From assembly GCA_002300355.1 (NCBI GenBank), contig NSGV01000001.1:744001-808000 (forward strand): a DNA stretch of 64,000 nucleotides, given 5' to 3'. The notes beneath the pieces are model-generated. The model searched no databases. It saw only the letters and a list, made by a program, of their open reading frames with translations, and was not told the origin of the DNA. Positions 17,091 through 26,389 of the stretch are shown in pieces. The DNA comes from Streptomyces sp. TLI_235. Its GTDB lineage: Bacteria; Actinomycetota; Actinomycetes; Streptomycetales; Streptomycetaceae. Positions within the stretch are counted from its first letter, which is position 1. The number at the start of each line of letters is the position of its first letter. Both the position numbers and the translations under genes were made by a program.

Positions 17091-18104
17091 TTGTCCATGC
17101 CCGCCGCCCACGATGGGTACGACCCGTCCTGGGTCAAGCAACAGGCCGCCAGACTGACCGGCAACATCCAACAGGTCGTGCACGGCAACCCGGAGGTCGT
17201 CCGGAACGCCGTGGTCTGCCTGCTCGCCGAGGGGCACCTGCTGATCCAGGGCGTGCCCGGCGTCGCCAAGACGACGCTGGCGAAGGCGATCGCGCAGTCG
17301 ATCGACGGCAAGATGCGCCGCATCCAGTTCACCCCCGACCTGCTGCCCTCCGACGTAGTCGGGGTGAACGTCTTCGACAACGCCGAGCAGGCGTTCAAGT
17401 TCCACCCGGGTCCGGTCTTCGCCAACGTGGTGCTCGGGGACGAGATCAACCGGGCGTCGCCCAAGACCCAGTCGGCGCTGCTGGAGGCGATGGCCGAGCG
17501 CCAGGTGACGGTGGACGGTACGACGTACTGGGTGGGAGCCGAGGGCGAGGAGTCCGGCCCGGAGGCGCCGCACTTCGTCATCGCCACCCAGAACCCGCAG
17601 GACCATCAGGGCACCTACTCCCTCCCCGAGGCCCAACTCGACCGTTTCATGATGCAGTTGACCCTCGGCTATCCGCCGCCCCAGTACGAGGCGCAGGTCA
17701 TCACGGACGCCATCAACCGGCTCCGCCCGGAGTCGCTGACGAAGGTGATCGGGATCCCCGATCTGGTCCGGATGACCGAGATCGCCCGTCGGATCCAGCT
17801 CACCGACGAGGTGCGGGCGTACATCGTGACCGTGGTGGGCGCCACCCGCCACGTGCCGACGGTGCGCCTGGGCGCGAGCCCCCGCGCGAGCAACGCGCTG
17901 GCCCGGGCGTGCCAGGCCAACGCGGCGCTGGACGGGCGCACCTACGTCAGCGCCGACGACGTGAAGGCGATGGCGCCGGCAGTGCTGTGCCACCGCCTGA
18001 TCCTCACGCCGGAGGCCATGACGAAGAAGGAGGCCACCGCGGAGTCCGTGGTCGGCCGGATCCTCGCGGAGGCCCCGGTGCCTCAGGGGTCGGCCCGGTG
18101 GTGA
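17091..18104 (+). CDS. MoxR-family AAA+ ATPase
   Basis: 337 residues. Walker A is GVPGVAKTTLAKA (about residues 55-67), Walker B is VVLGDEINRASPKTQ, and sensor I lies in FVIATQNPQDHQGTYSLPE, all typical of the MoxR group. These ATPases act as chaperones or activators and almost always sit before DUF58 and transglutaminase-like genes, as here. The TTG at 17091 is used because AGGGG lies about six bases upstream; ATG 17097 is the alternative. It starts the MoxR-DUF58-transglutaminase run and is separated by eight bases from the DUF58 gene. Confidence 0.93.
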   Translation: MSMPAAHDGYDPSWVKQQAARLTGNIQQVVHGNPEVVRNAVVCLLAEGHLLIQGVPGVAKTTLAKAIAQSIDGKMRRIQFTPDLLPSDVVGVNVFDNAEQAFKFHPGPVFANVVLGDEINRASPKTQSALLEAMAERQVTVDGTTYWVGAEGEESGPEAPHFVIATQNPQDHQGTYSLPEAQLDRFMMQLTLGYPPPQYEAQVITDAINRLRPESLTKVIGIPDLVRMTEIARRIQLTDEVRAYIVTVVGATRHVPTVRLGASPRASNALARACQANAALDGRTYVSADDVKAMAPAVLCHRLILTPEAMTKKEATAESVVGRILAEAPVPQGSARW

Positions 18105-18111
18105 GGCGGCG

Positions 18112-19260
18112 ATGCTGACCCGGTCCGGTTCGGTGGTCGCCGGCGCGGCCGTGCTGTTCCTGCTGTCCGGCGCGCTGCTGGACTACCCGGAGTTGACCCT
18201 GCTCGGATTCGCCTGTCTGATCGCCCTGCTGGCGGCGGCACTGTGGATGCTGGCGCGGCCGGACCTGCGGGTGAGCCGGCAGATCCGGCCGGAGCGGGTG
18301 TCGGAGGGCGAGGCCGCACTCGGTGTGATCACCGTGACCAGCCGGATGTCGCGGCGTTCGCCACCGATCATGGCCTCCGAGTCGGTGGCGGGCCGGAGCG
18401 TCGGGGTGCCGATCCCGAGCCTGGCGCCGAGGGCGAGCCACACCATGACATACGCCCTGCCGACCGTCCGGCGCGGCATCTACCAGGTCGGCCCGCTGTC
18501 GATCGGCCACACCGACCCGCTGCGGCTGATGTCCACGGCCAAGCGCTATTCACGCGAGTCGACGCTGTACGTGCATCCGCACACCGACCCGGTCCACCCG
18601 GTGCCGACCGGGCAGAGCCAGGACCAGGACGGGCCGACCTCGAGTCTCGCCCCCCAGGGCGGCATCGCCTTCCACAGCCTCCGCGAGTACGCCCCGGGCG
18701 ACGACTGGCGGCTGATCCACTGGAAGTCCTCGGCCCGTACCGGGAGGCTGATGGTCCGTCACAACGTCGTGCCGAACGAGCCCCGGCTGATGGTCCTCCT
18801 GGACACCAGCGAACAGCCCTACACCGACCGCTCGTTCGAGGACGCGGTGAGCGCGGCCGCCTCGCTCTGCCTGGCCGCGGTCCGCTCGGGCCACCCCCTG
18901 CTGCTGCGGACCACCACGGAGAAGGTGGAGGCGGCCTGCGACGCGGGCGGCAAGGACCTGACCGAGGTGATGGACCTGCTCGCGGGCGTCCGGCGCACCG
19001 CCGCGGACCCGGGACTGGCGGCGCTGCCCTCGCTGGTCCCCGACCAGGGCGCGGTGTCGCTCGGCGTGATCACCGGCCAGCCCGGCTCGGCGCTGCTGGC
19101 CACGCTGCCGCTGGTCCGTTCGCGGTTCATGATGGTCAGCCTGGTGCAGTTCGCCGACGCCTACGCGGCGCCGCCCAGCACGCTGTCGGGTGTGGTGTCG
19201 ATCAATGTCCGCGGCCGCGAGGAGTTCGCGGCCGCCTGGAACGACTTGGTGCGCCGATGA
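18112..19260 (+). CDS. DUF58 membrane protein (MoxR partner)
   Basis: 382 residues. Two hydrophobic segments occupy residues 5-45, followed by a beta-rich region. The DUF58 signature is at about 175-230: GGIAFHSLREYAPGDDWRLI, then HWKSSARTG, and MVLLDTS opens the vWA-like fold. DUF58 proteins are presumed MoxR partners or substrates. Its stop overlaps the next start (ATGA), so the three genes are probably translated as a unit. Confidence 0.92.
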   Translation: MLTRSGSVVAGAAVLFLLSGALLDYPELTLLGFACLIALLAAALWMLARPDLRVSRQIRPERVSEGEAALGVITVTSRMSRRSPPIMASESVAGRSVGVPIPSLAPRASHTMTYALPTVRRGIYQVGPLSIGHTDPLRLMSTAKRYSRESTLYVHPHTDPVHPVPTGQSQDQDGPTSSLAPQGGIAFHSLREYAPGDDWRLIHWKSSARTGRLMVRHNVVPNEPRLMVLLDTSEQPYTDRSFEDAVSAAASLCLAAVRSGHPLLLRTTTEKVEAACDAGGKDLTEVMDLLAGVRRTAADPGLAALPSLVPDQGAVSLGVITGQPGSALLATLPLVRSRFMMVSLVQFADAYAAPPSTLSGVVSINVRGREEFAAAWNDLVRR

Positions 19261-21560
19261 CCACCGCCCCGTCCCCGCCGGCCCCTGCCGTCCCCGCCTC
19301 CGCTCCGCCGGCCTCCGTCCTGCTCTACGTCGAACTCGCCCTGGTCACCCTCGCGGTGGCCACTACCGCGCTGGTGTACGGCGACCTGTTCGCGACCCGC
19401 GGCCACCTGGTGCCGCTGCTGGCCACCACCGCGGCGGGCGCGGTCCTGGCGGCGGCCGCCGCGCTGCTGCGCCGGCGGGCGCTCTGGACGGTCCTGTTCG
19501 CGCTCGGCGGCTTCGTGGTGACGGCGGTGTTCGCGGTGCTGACCGGCACCCTGCGGCACGGCGTGCCGACCGGGGCGACGCTCACCGCCCTGCGCGACGG
19601 GGTGCTGGGCGGCTGGGCCAGGATGCTGACTGTCGGCCGCCCGGCCGACGTGACCGGCGAACTGCTGGTGACCCCGGCCCTGTTGCTGTTCGCCGCCGTG
19701 TTCGTCGCCGTGAGCGTGACGCTGCGCACCAGGTCGCTGCTCGGCCCGCTGGCCGCCCCGGTCCTCTCGCTGGTGGTCGCGCTGCTGCTCACCGGCGACC
19801 GCAAGGGCGGCGAACTGCCGCTGACCGGGGTGCTCCTGCTGCTCCTGCTGCTCCAGCTGCTGGTCCGCGGGGCCCGCCCGGACTCCCCGGTCGCCGCCAT
19901 CGGCGAGTCGGGCGGCGCCGACCCGGGTACCGGGACCCAGGCCGCCGCCGCGCGGGCGCTGTTCGGCCTGCCGGTCGTCGTGGCGGTCGCGCTGGCGGGT
20001 GTACTGCTGGCCCAGGCGGTGCCGCTGGCCACCGGCCGGCACCGTTTCGACCTGCGCGACGTGGTGCCGGTGCCGGTGCGGATCGAGGACACCATCTCGC
20101 CGCTGGCCACCATCAAGAGCCAGCTGCAGGAGAAGCAGCCGCGTGAGCTGTTCACCGTCCGGGTGGACGGCGCTCCGGCCTCCGCCCGGCCGGACCGGGT
20201 GCGCACGGCGGCGCTGGACTCGTACGACGGCGCGCTCTGGACCTCCGGCGACCGCTTCGTCACCTCCGGACGCACCCTGGCGGCGGACCCGAGCCTGTCG
20301 GCGACCGCGCAGGTCAGGCTGCACGTCTCGATCAGGCAGTGGGACCAGCCGTACCTTCCCGCGGCGGGCTGGCCCGAACAGCTGACCGCCCTCGGCATCG
20401 GCTTCAACTCCGGCTCCGGCGTGCTGGCAGCGGACGCGCAGACGCGCCGGGACCTGGAGTACGACGTGGTCGGCGGGATCCGGCCGCGCGACGACGCGGC
20501 CCGGCTGGCGCTGCCCAGCCTCACCGCCGACACCCGCCGCTACACCGTGGCCCCCGCCGAACTACCCGCGCAACTCGCACAGTTGGCGATGGACGTGACC
20601 GCCGGCTCGGCCGAACCGTACGCCAAGCTGGTGGCCCTGGAGAAGCGCCTGCGGGAGTCCCCCTACAGCCTGACGGCCCGGCCGGGCCACTCGCTGGACG
20701 CGCTGCGCCGGCTGCTCGCCTCCGGCCAGGCCGACGCGGCGGGGTACAGCGAGCAGTACGCCGCGGCGTTCGCGGTCCTGGCCCGCTCGCTGGGGTTCCC
20801 CGCCCGGGTGGCCACCGGGTACCTGCTCCGGCCGGAGGAGCTTCAGGGCGACACCTACACGGTCCGCTCCACCGACGCCTACGCCTGGGCCGAGGTGGAC
20901 ATGTCCGGGTACGGCTGGATGGCCTTCGACCCGAGCGATCCGAGCCGTACGGTGGCGGACCGTCAGGACCCGAAGACGCAGCCGCCGGGCGGCGCCAAGT
21001 CCGGCAACCCGGCGGACGTGCCCGGCCAGACGGTGCGGGTCGACCCGAACCTGGCGCCGGTGGGCGGGGGACGGTCGGTACTGGACTGGACGCTGCTGGT
21101 GCTCGGCGCGCTGGTGGCGCTGGCGATCCTGCTGCCCGTCGCGATCGCCGTGGCGAAGTGGCAGAGGCGGCGGTCCCTGCGTGGCGGCCCACCGGCCCGG
21201 CAGGTCATCGGCGCCTGGCGCAACACCACCGACCAGTTGGTGGAGAGCGGCCTGTGGCTGCCCGGGTCGCTGACCGCCCTGGAGGTGGCGGGCGTCGCCC
21301 GCAGCCGGCTCGGCGAGGCCGCAGCGCCGGTGGCGGTGCTCGCGCCGTTGGTCACCGAGGCGGTGTTCAACCCGGCCGGACCGCCGCCCGAGGCCGTCGC
21401 ACAGGCCTGGCGCGCGGACGCGGCGCTCCGGGCGGCGCTGCGTCGGCGGCGCGGGCTGCGCGCCCGGGCGGCCTCCTGGTTCGATCCGCGCCCGATCGTC
21501 GCCGCCCGGCGGCGGGAGCGCCGCGACCGGCGGATGTTGAAGCGACTGCAGGGGGGCTGA
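19257..21560 (+). CDS. TgpA-like multi-pass membrane protein with degenerate transglutaminase domain
   Basis: 767 residues. About six hydrophobic segments lie in residues 15-240 and one more near 610, placing the transglutaminase-like domain outside the membrane. The core GYSEQYAAAFAVLARSLGFP aligns with the normal G-x-C-E-x-F motif, but Ser498 replaces the catalytic Cys. Tyr542 (DAYAWAEV) replaces the catalytic His, while Asp558 (FDPSD) remains. Peptidase activity is therefore unlikely; a binding or scaffolding role is inferred. The C-terminal cytoplasmic tail is Arg-rich. The gene is coupled to the DUF58 gene, and the next gene starts four bases after its stop. Confidence 0.87.
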   Translation: MTTAPSPPAPAVPASAPPASVLLYVELALVTLAVATTALVYGDLFATRGHLVPLLATTAAGAVLAAAAALLRRRALWTVLFALGGFVVTAVFAVLTGTLRHGVPTGATLTALRDGVLGGWARMLTVGRPADVTGELLVTPALLLFAAVFVAVSVTLRTRSLLGPLAAPVLSLVVALLLTGDRKGGELPLTGVLLLLLLLQLLVRGARPDSPVAAIGESGGADPGTGTQAAAARALFGLPVVVAVALAGVLLAQAVPLATGRHRFDLRDVVPVPVRIEDTISPLATIKSQLQEKQPRELFTVRVDGAPASARPDRVRTAALDSYDGALWTSGDRFVTSGRTLAADPSLSATAQVRLHVSIRQWDQPYLPAAGWPEQLTALGIGFNSGSGVLAADAQTRRDLEYDVVGGIRPRDDAARLALPSLTADTRRYTVAPAELPAQLAQLAMDVTAGSAEPYAKLVALEKRLRESPYSLTARPGHSLDALRRLLASGQADAAGYSEQYAAAFAVLARSLGFPARVATGYLLRPEELQGDTYTVRSTDAYAWAEVDMSGYGWMAFDPSDPSRTVADRQDPKTQPPGGAKSGNPADVPGQTVRVDPNLAPVGGGRSVLDWTLLVLGALVALAILLPVAIAVAKWQRRRSLRGGPPARQVIGAWRNTTDQLVESGLWLPGSLTALEVAGVARSRLGEAAAPVAVLAPLVTEAVFNPAGPPPEAVAQAWRADAALRAALRRRRGLRARAASWFDPRPIVAARRRERRDRRMLKRLQGG

Positions 21561-21564
21561 CCAG

Positions 21565-23958
21565 GTGCTGAACGGTCTGTGGAGCACGGCGCGGTCCCTG
21601 CTGCGCGGTCGGGCGGCCGCGGCAGCCGGCTGGACCGTCACCACCGCACTCGCCACCGGCGCACTCGCCCTCACCGGCACCCACCACACCACACCCACCG
21701 ACCAACCCCGCATGCACGCCGGATCCGCCTGGCTCCCCTCCAACAAGACCGGCCAACTCGCCCTCCTCGACGGCACCACCGGCGAGATCACCGCCCAGAT
21801 CAAAGTCGCCCCCGAAGGCCACAACCTCACCGCCGTCCAGGACGGCACCAACGCCTACGCCATCGACACCACCCAGGGCACAATCCGCCGCATCAACGGC
21901 AACACCCTCACCACCACCCCCGGCCCCACCGACACCACCCCACCCGCAACCCCCATCCCCGCCGCCACCACCGGACTCCGCGCCTACCCCACCCCCACCA
22001 CCCTCTACACCATCGACACCGAACACGGCATCCTCGCCCGCGCCGACCCCCGTACCCTCACCCGCCAGGGCAACCTCCAACCCCTCGCCGCCGACACCAC
22101 CCCCCAGACCACCACCCTCACCACCCAGGGCACCCTCTACGTCCTCGACCCCAAGACCGGCGACCTCAACGTCATCACCCCCACCCACCGCACCACCCGC
22201 CGCAACACCGTCAGCCCCGGCACCCCCGCCCAACTCCTCAACGCCGACAACCAGCCCGTCCTCATCGACCCCGCCACCCGCACCGCCCAACTCCTCGACC
22301 CCACCACCGCCCAGCCCCGGACCACCACCCCCCTCCAACTCCGTTCCGACGAGCAACTCACCACCGCCGCCTCCCCCAACCGCCCCCGCATCTACCTCCT
22401 CACCCGGGGCACCCTCACCATCTGCGAACTCACCCGCACCAGCTGCGACCACACCGTCCCGCTCGGCGAACCCCACCATCTCGGCACCCCCACCGAGACC
22501 GCCGACCACCTCTTCATCCCCGACTACACCACCGGCAAAGTCACCATCGTCGACCTCACCACCAACACCGTCACCGCCCGCCCCCAAGTCATCGACCCAC
22601 CAGCTGACTTCCAACTCCTCACCCACGACGGCATCATCTTCTACAACAGCCCCGACACCGAACAGGCCGGCATCATCCACCTCGACGGCGGCATCCTCAA
22701 AACCCCCAAGTACGACGCCAAACACCCGAGCCCGGACCGCTCCAAGCAGCCCGAGACCGCCACCCCGTCACCCTCCGCCAGCCCCTCCATCACGCCCTCC
22801 CCCACAACGAGCCCCACCGCCACCCCGCACACCACCCCCTCCCCCGGCACCAGCCCGAGCACCCTGCCGAGCCCCAACCCCACGCCGAACTCCAGCCCTA
22901 CCCGGGCAGGTTCGCCGTCCGCGCCGACCACCCCGACCACCGCCGCGCCCGGCCCGCCGACGGTCACCGTGACCCTCTCCCGGCAGGCCGCGAAGGTCGA
23001 CGAAGCAGTGGCCGTGGGACTCGGCTACCCCGCCGGCCGGCCGCCGACCTCGGTCGCCTGGACCTTCGGCGACAGCGCCACCAGCACCGGGGTGCTGACC
23101 AGCCACGCCTGGCACACCGTCGGCAGGTTCCAGATCAACGTCACCGCGACCTTCCCCGGCGGTGCCACCGCCGTGGCCAACGCCTCGATCGACATCACCG
23201 TCAGCCCGGTGCTCACCGTGCAGACCCCGGTCGGCGGCAAGGTCACCGGCGGGACCATCGACTGCGGCACGACCTGCTCCCAGAGTGTGACCCCCGGGCA
23301 GAGCATCACGCTCACCGCCCAGTCGGCCGCCGGGTTCCAGATCCGCGGCTGGGGCGGCGCGTGCGCCGGGACGGCGGCCACCTGCACGGTCACGGTGGAC
23401 GCCAACAAGACGGTGTCGGTCCAGTTCAAGCGGCTCCCGCTGCCGCTGATCCCGCGCGCCGCCGCGGCCGCCTGGGTCACCGGCGCGGGACCGATCCCGT
23501 GGAGCGGGACCTCCGCGGTCAACGGCGGCCCGGACACCGACACCCGCGGCTTCGCGCTGCTCCGCCCCGCGGGCAGCCTGCTGCTGGAGGACGGGTCGGC
23601 GCCCGAGTACCTGGAGACCCATCCCCAGTGGGTCCCCAAGGGCTGGATCAACGGCGACTTCACGCTGCCGGTGCCGGTGGTCCCGGGTGACCGGTTCAAG
23701 ACCACCGTCGGTTTCATGATGGTGGCCAACCCGCCCTCGGCGGGCGACGCGTACTTCGTGGTGCAGGCGGTGTTCGCCAACGGCGCCACGCTGGAGCTCA
23801 GCCGCACCCACGACCTCGGCCGGGACGGCGTCATGCACCCCGTCGACGTCGACCTCACCCCGGCCGCCGGCGCCACCGCGATCCGGCTGCGGGCCGAGGC
23901 GGCCGGCAGCGAGGGCCAGGACTGGTGCTCCTGGGTCAACCCCCGGATCGAGGGCTGA
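21565..23958 (+). CDS. Exported beta-propeller-like/PKD surface protein (paralogue B)
   Basis: 797 residues from GTG 21565, with a G-rich ribosome site in the previous gene's end. It has the plan of the protein at 14690: N-terminal hydrophobic segment, propeller-like strands (about 45-395), Ser/Thr/Pro stalk (395-465), PKD-like domain (WTFGDSATSTG, then SHAWHTVGRFQI), and a Cys-containing repeat (IDCGTTCSQSVTPGQSITL). The C-terminal 170 residues differ from paralogue A and look like a beta-sandwich binding module (WSGTSAVNGGPDTDTRG). Function unknown. It is the last but one gene of the MoxR operon, so its export or assembly may depend on the MoxR/DUF58/transglutaminase set. Confidence 0.76.
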   Translation: MLNGLWSTARSLLRGRAAAAAGWTVTTALATGALALTGTHHTTPTDQPRMHAGSAWLPSNKTGQLALLDGTTGEITAQIKVAPEGHNLTAVQDGTNAYAIDTTQGTIRRINGNTLTTTPGPTDTTPPATPIPAATTGLRAYPTPTTLYTIDTEHGILARADPRTLTRQGNLQPLAADTTPQTTTLTTQGTLYVLDPKTGDLNVITPTHRTTRRNTVSPGTPAQLLNADNQPVLIDPATRTAQLLDPTTAQPRTTTPLQLRSDEQLTTAASPNRPRIYLLTRGTLTICELTRTSCDHTVPLGEPHHLGTPTETADHLFIPDYTTGKVTIVDLTTNTVTARPQVIDPPADFQLLTHDGIIFYNSPDTEQAGIIHLDGGILKTPKYDAKHPSPDRSKQPETATPSPSASPSITPSPTTSPTATPHTTPSPGTSPSTLPSPNPTPNSSPTRAGSPSAPTTPTTAAPGPPTVTVTLSRQAAKVDEAVAVGLGYPAGRPPTSVAWTFGDSATSTGVLTSHAWHTVGRFQINVTATFPGGATAVANASIDITVSPVLTVQTPVGGKVTGGTIDCGTTCSQSVTPGQSITLTAQSAAGFQIRGWGGACAGTAATCTVTVDANKTVSVQFKRLPLPLIPRAAAAAWVTGAGPIPWSGTSAVNGGPDTDTRGFALLRPAGSLLLEDGSAPEYLETHPQWVPKGWINGDFTLPVPVVPGDRFKTTVGFMMVANPPSAGDAYFVVQAVFANGATLELSRTHDLGRDGVMHPVDVDLTPAAGATAIRLRAEAAGSEGQDWCSWVNPRIEG
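21619..22116 (+). repeat. Long direct repeat, block 1 copy B
   Basis: Partner of 14741-15238, in direct orientation and 6.9 kb away. The two copies flank the MoxR, DUF58 and transglutaminase-like genes, so recombination between them would remove all three and fuse the two paralogues. Confidence 0.88.
22457..22882 (+). repeat. Long direct repeat, block 2 copy B
   Basis: Partner of 15576-16001 with about nine base differences, among them CAA/CGC, ACC/ATC and GAA/AAA codons in the propeller end and stalk. Confidence 0.85.
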
Positions 23959-25263
23959 ATGAGCAACCCGCTGACCCTGTCGATCACCCCCGCGCAGATC
24001 ACCGTCCACCCCGGCGGGAGCGCCGACGTCATCGTGACCGTCGTCAACAGCAGCACCCTGGTGAGCCACTACGAGCCGCTGGTGGTCGGACTCCCCTCCG
24101 CCGACCGCCACCGGGCCGAGCCCGCGCAGCTCGAACTCAACCCGCAGCGCTCCGGGACCGTCACGCTGCGGATCTCGGTGCCCGCCGAGGGCGAGCCGTA
24201 CGCCGGGCGGTACGTGCTGGGCGTCGTGGTGCGCAAGGTCCGCGACCGCACCGCGTCGCGCTGCGAGGAACTGACCCTGACCGTGCCGGCGCAGCCCGCG
24301 CTGGCCCTCTCGGTGCATCCCGAGATCGTCCGGGGCGGCCCGGCCGCCCACTACGAGGTGGCCGTCCGCAACACCGGGAACACCCCGCTCTCCGTCCGCC
24401 TGGGCCTCGAGGATTCCGAGAACCGGGTCACCGCCGTCTTCTCCCCGCCGGTCCTCACCCTCTCCCCGGGCGCGAGCGCCGACGCCGAACTCGACGTCGG
24501 CGCCGCCGCGCCCTGGTCGGGCCGCGAGCTCCGGCGGGCGCTGCGGGTCACCGCGCTCGGCGACCGCGCCAAGGCGGAGCAGCAGGTCGCCTTCCTCCAG
24601 CGGCCCCGGGTCAACCCGGCCGTGCTGCGGGTGGCCGGCGCGGCGGTCGGCGTCCTGGTGATGGCCGCGGCCGTACTCGGCGCCGCCCTGCTGGTCCGCG
24701 GCGGCCGCCCGCAGACGCCGCCCACCACCCCTCCCGCTCCCACCCCCAGCTCGTCCTCCCCCGCCAATCCCTCCCCGAGGGGACCCCGGAGCCGGCTCGT
24801 CGACTTCGGCCGCCAGCGCGGGGACCAGCTCGTCGCCGCCGACCACTACACCGCCGACGGCATCGCCCTCTCCACCGTGCTCGACCAGGCACCCCCGGAG
24901 TGCGCCGACGCCACCGCCCTCGCCCTCCGGACGGTCACCGGCCTCGGCACCTTCCTCACCAGCTCCCGGCCGAACGGCGTCGACCTGTGCAACACCGTGC
25001 CGGTCCGCATCGACTTCGCCGCACCGGCCCGCGCCGTACGGCTCACCTTCGGCGGCAAGGGCGCCAAATACACCCTCACCGCCCAACTCGACGACGGCAC
25101 CACCGCCACCGTCGAGGCCCAGTCCCAGCCCACCGGCCCCGCCCAACTCGCCTACCAGGCACCATCCGGCCGCTCGATCGTCTCCGTCGTCTTCGGCCAC
25201 AGCGACCCCAGCCCCACCGCCAAGGACCCCACGGTGATCCGCCAACTCGCCTACACCCTCTGA
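23959..25263 (+). CDS. Membrane-anchored Ig-like-domain protein
   Basis: 434 residues; the ATG touches the previous stop (TGAATG). There is no N-terminal signal peptide. Residues 1-110 and 115-205 look like two Ig-like/NEW3-type beta-sandwiches (ITPAQITVHPGGSADVIVTV; VAVRNTGNTPLSV). A single membrane segment (about 215-240, VLVMAAAVLGAALLV) follows, then a Pro/Ser-rich linker and a C-terminal beta-rich domain (about 285-434) with VRLTFGGKGAKYTLTAQLDD. The N-terminal half is probably cytoplasmic and the C-terminal domain outside, though topology is inferred. Function unknown. It closes the plus-strand surface-module operon. Confidence 0.7.
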   Translation: MSNPLTLSITPAQITVHPGGSADVIVTVVNSSTLVSHYEPLVVGLPSADRHRAEPAQLELNPQRSGTVTLRISVPAEGEPYAGRYVLGVVVRKVRDRTASRCEELTLTVPAQPALALSVHPEIVRGGPAAHYEVAVRNTGNTPLSVRLGLEDSENRVTAVFSPPVLTLSPGASADAELDVGAAAPWSGRELRRALRVTALGDRAKAEQQVAFLQRPRVNPAVLRVAGAAVGVLVMAAAVLGAALLVRGGRPQTPPTTPPAPTPSSSSPANPSPRGPRSRLVDFGRQRGDQLVAADHYTADGIALSTVLDQAPPECADATALALRTVTGLGTFLTSSRPNGVDLCNTVPVRIDFAAPARAVRLTFGGKGAKYTLTAQLDDGTTATVEAQSQPTGPAQLAYQAPSGRSIVSVVFGHSDPSPTAKDPTVIRQLAYTL

Positions 25264-25673
25264 CGGGCCGTCGGCCTGTGCGCCACTCGTTCTGGTGGGA
25301 CACATCTCGGTGGCTCAGCCGATCATGGCCACTGAGACCGAGATAGGCGAGCTTTTGCACCAGCTCGGCTGGCGGACGGCATTCACCGTCGCTGCAAGGG
25401 TGAACGCATGGGCTGCCCTGGTGAGCACGCCAGGCCGAACACCCGGTCCACGGCCTCGCAGGCGACCTGAACGGCGAGCTGCGGCGTGTCGGGCCCGATC
25501 AGCTTCCGCTCCAGCAGGAAGCGCCAGAACCGCTCGCCCTGCTCCCGCTGAAAGCGGCCGCGCCCCGCCCGCCCGGACGGCGTCCGGACGGGCGAGGGCT
25601 GCCGGGAGACTCCAACCGGCAGGGTTCGAACCGAAATTGCAGCGAGCCAAAGCCCCGGGCGGGCTGTCCGTCA
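25264..25673. other. Intergenic region between the Ig-like gene and the metallo-hydrolase remnant
   Basis: About 410 bases without an intact gene. On the minus strand (about 25383-25560) a readable frame contains REQGERFWRFLLERK and PQLAVQVACEAVDRV before a stop. It looks protein-derived, but I cannot assign a family and it has no start. The strong hairpin at 25567-25593 lies just upstream of that stretch. The rest shows nothing recognisable. Confidence 0.4.
25567..25593. terminator. Strong GC hairpin, probable factor-independent-like terminator
   Basis: Twelve-base arms GCCCGCCCGGAC and GTCCGGACGGGC, with one wobble position and a 3-base loop, form a very stable stem. It lies about 80 bases after the stop of the decayed metallo-hydrolase gene (minus strand). 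No U tract follows on either strand, as is common in streptomycetes. Confidence 0.6.
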
Positions 25674-26110
25674 GTGGCCGCGGGCGATCCACTCCGCCAG
25701 GTGCGGCGCCTCGCCGCCGACGGTGGTCGAGTCGCCGTGGCCGGTCCGCGCCACGGTCTCCGGCGGCAGCGTGAGCAGCCGGTCGCCGATCGAGCGGATG
25801 ATCATCGGGAAGTCGGAGAACGACCGGCCGGTGGCACCGGGCCCACCGGAGAACAGCGTGTCCCCGCTGAACACCGTGCCGAGCTCCGGGACGTACAGGC
25901 AGACCGTGCCGGGGCTGTACCCGGGTGTTGGAACACGGTCAGCTCAGTCCCGGCAACCTCCAGGCGCAGGCCGTCGGCGAGGTCCCCGTCCGGCTTGCGG
26001 TCGGGGTGGGTCTGCTGCCACAGCACCGTGTCGTCGGGGTGCAGCGTGGCTGGACGGCGTGCGAGTTGCCGGTCGGGCCGGTGGTCGCGGTGGCAGAGAG
26101 CGTGTGGGAG
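25674..26110 (-). pseudogene. Metallo-beta-lactamase-fold hydrolase, frameshifted and 5'-decayed
   Basis: Two frames together give the C-terminal half of a glyoxalase II-like MBL hydrolase of a type common in Streptomyces. The upstream frame reads LHPDDTVLWQQTHPDRKPDG and then VAGTELTVF. At about 25925-25930 the expected HTPGHSPG site has lost a base, and the reading continues in another frame as SPGTVCLYVPELGTVFSGDT and then GGPGATGRSFSDFP to a normal end, EWIARGH. Upstream, only a scrambled trace of the HxHxDH metal motif (CHRDH) remains. The enzyme cannot be made. An IS481-like remnant abuts its 5' side, which probably explains the decay. Confidence 0.72.
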
Positions 26111-26389
26111 GCCCTGCGTGTGGAGGGCAGCGGCGTGCCCGGAGGCGATGCATTCGCCGCGGTTGGATTCCCTGTCCCGGCGGTACCGGGCACGGATGCA
26201 GCTCCGGTCATGGTGGACGGTGCCGCCGGCGAGGTCGTGTTGGCCGGGGGGTCCTGGGGGCCGCGGCGGCTCGTGCGCCATAACGACACGCTCGGGTGGC
26301 GGTAGGAGCCGCAGGTCCGGTTCAGCAGATGGCTGACGGTTCCAGGTGATGCTTGTCGGTCAGCGGGAGTCGGCGACGTAGCGGGTGAC

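Noticed and set aside
25620..25636. GGTTCGAACC resembling a tRNA T-loop
   Set aside because: Flanking bases do not form the T stem or an acceptor stem, so it is a chance palindrome and not a tRNA or attachment site.
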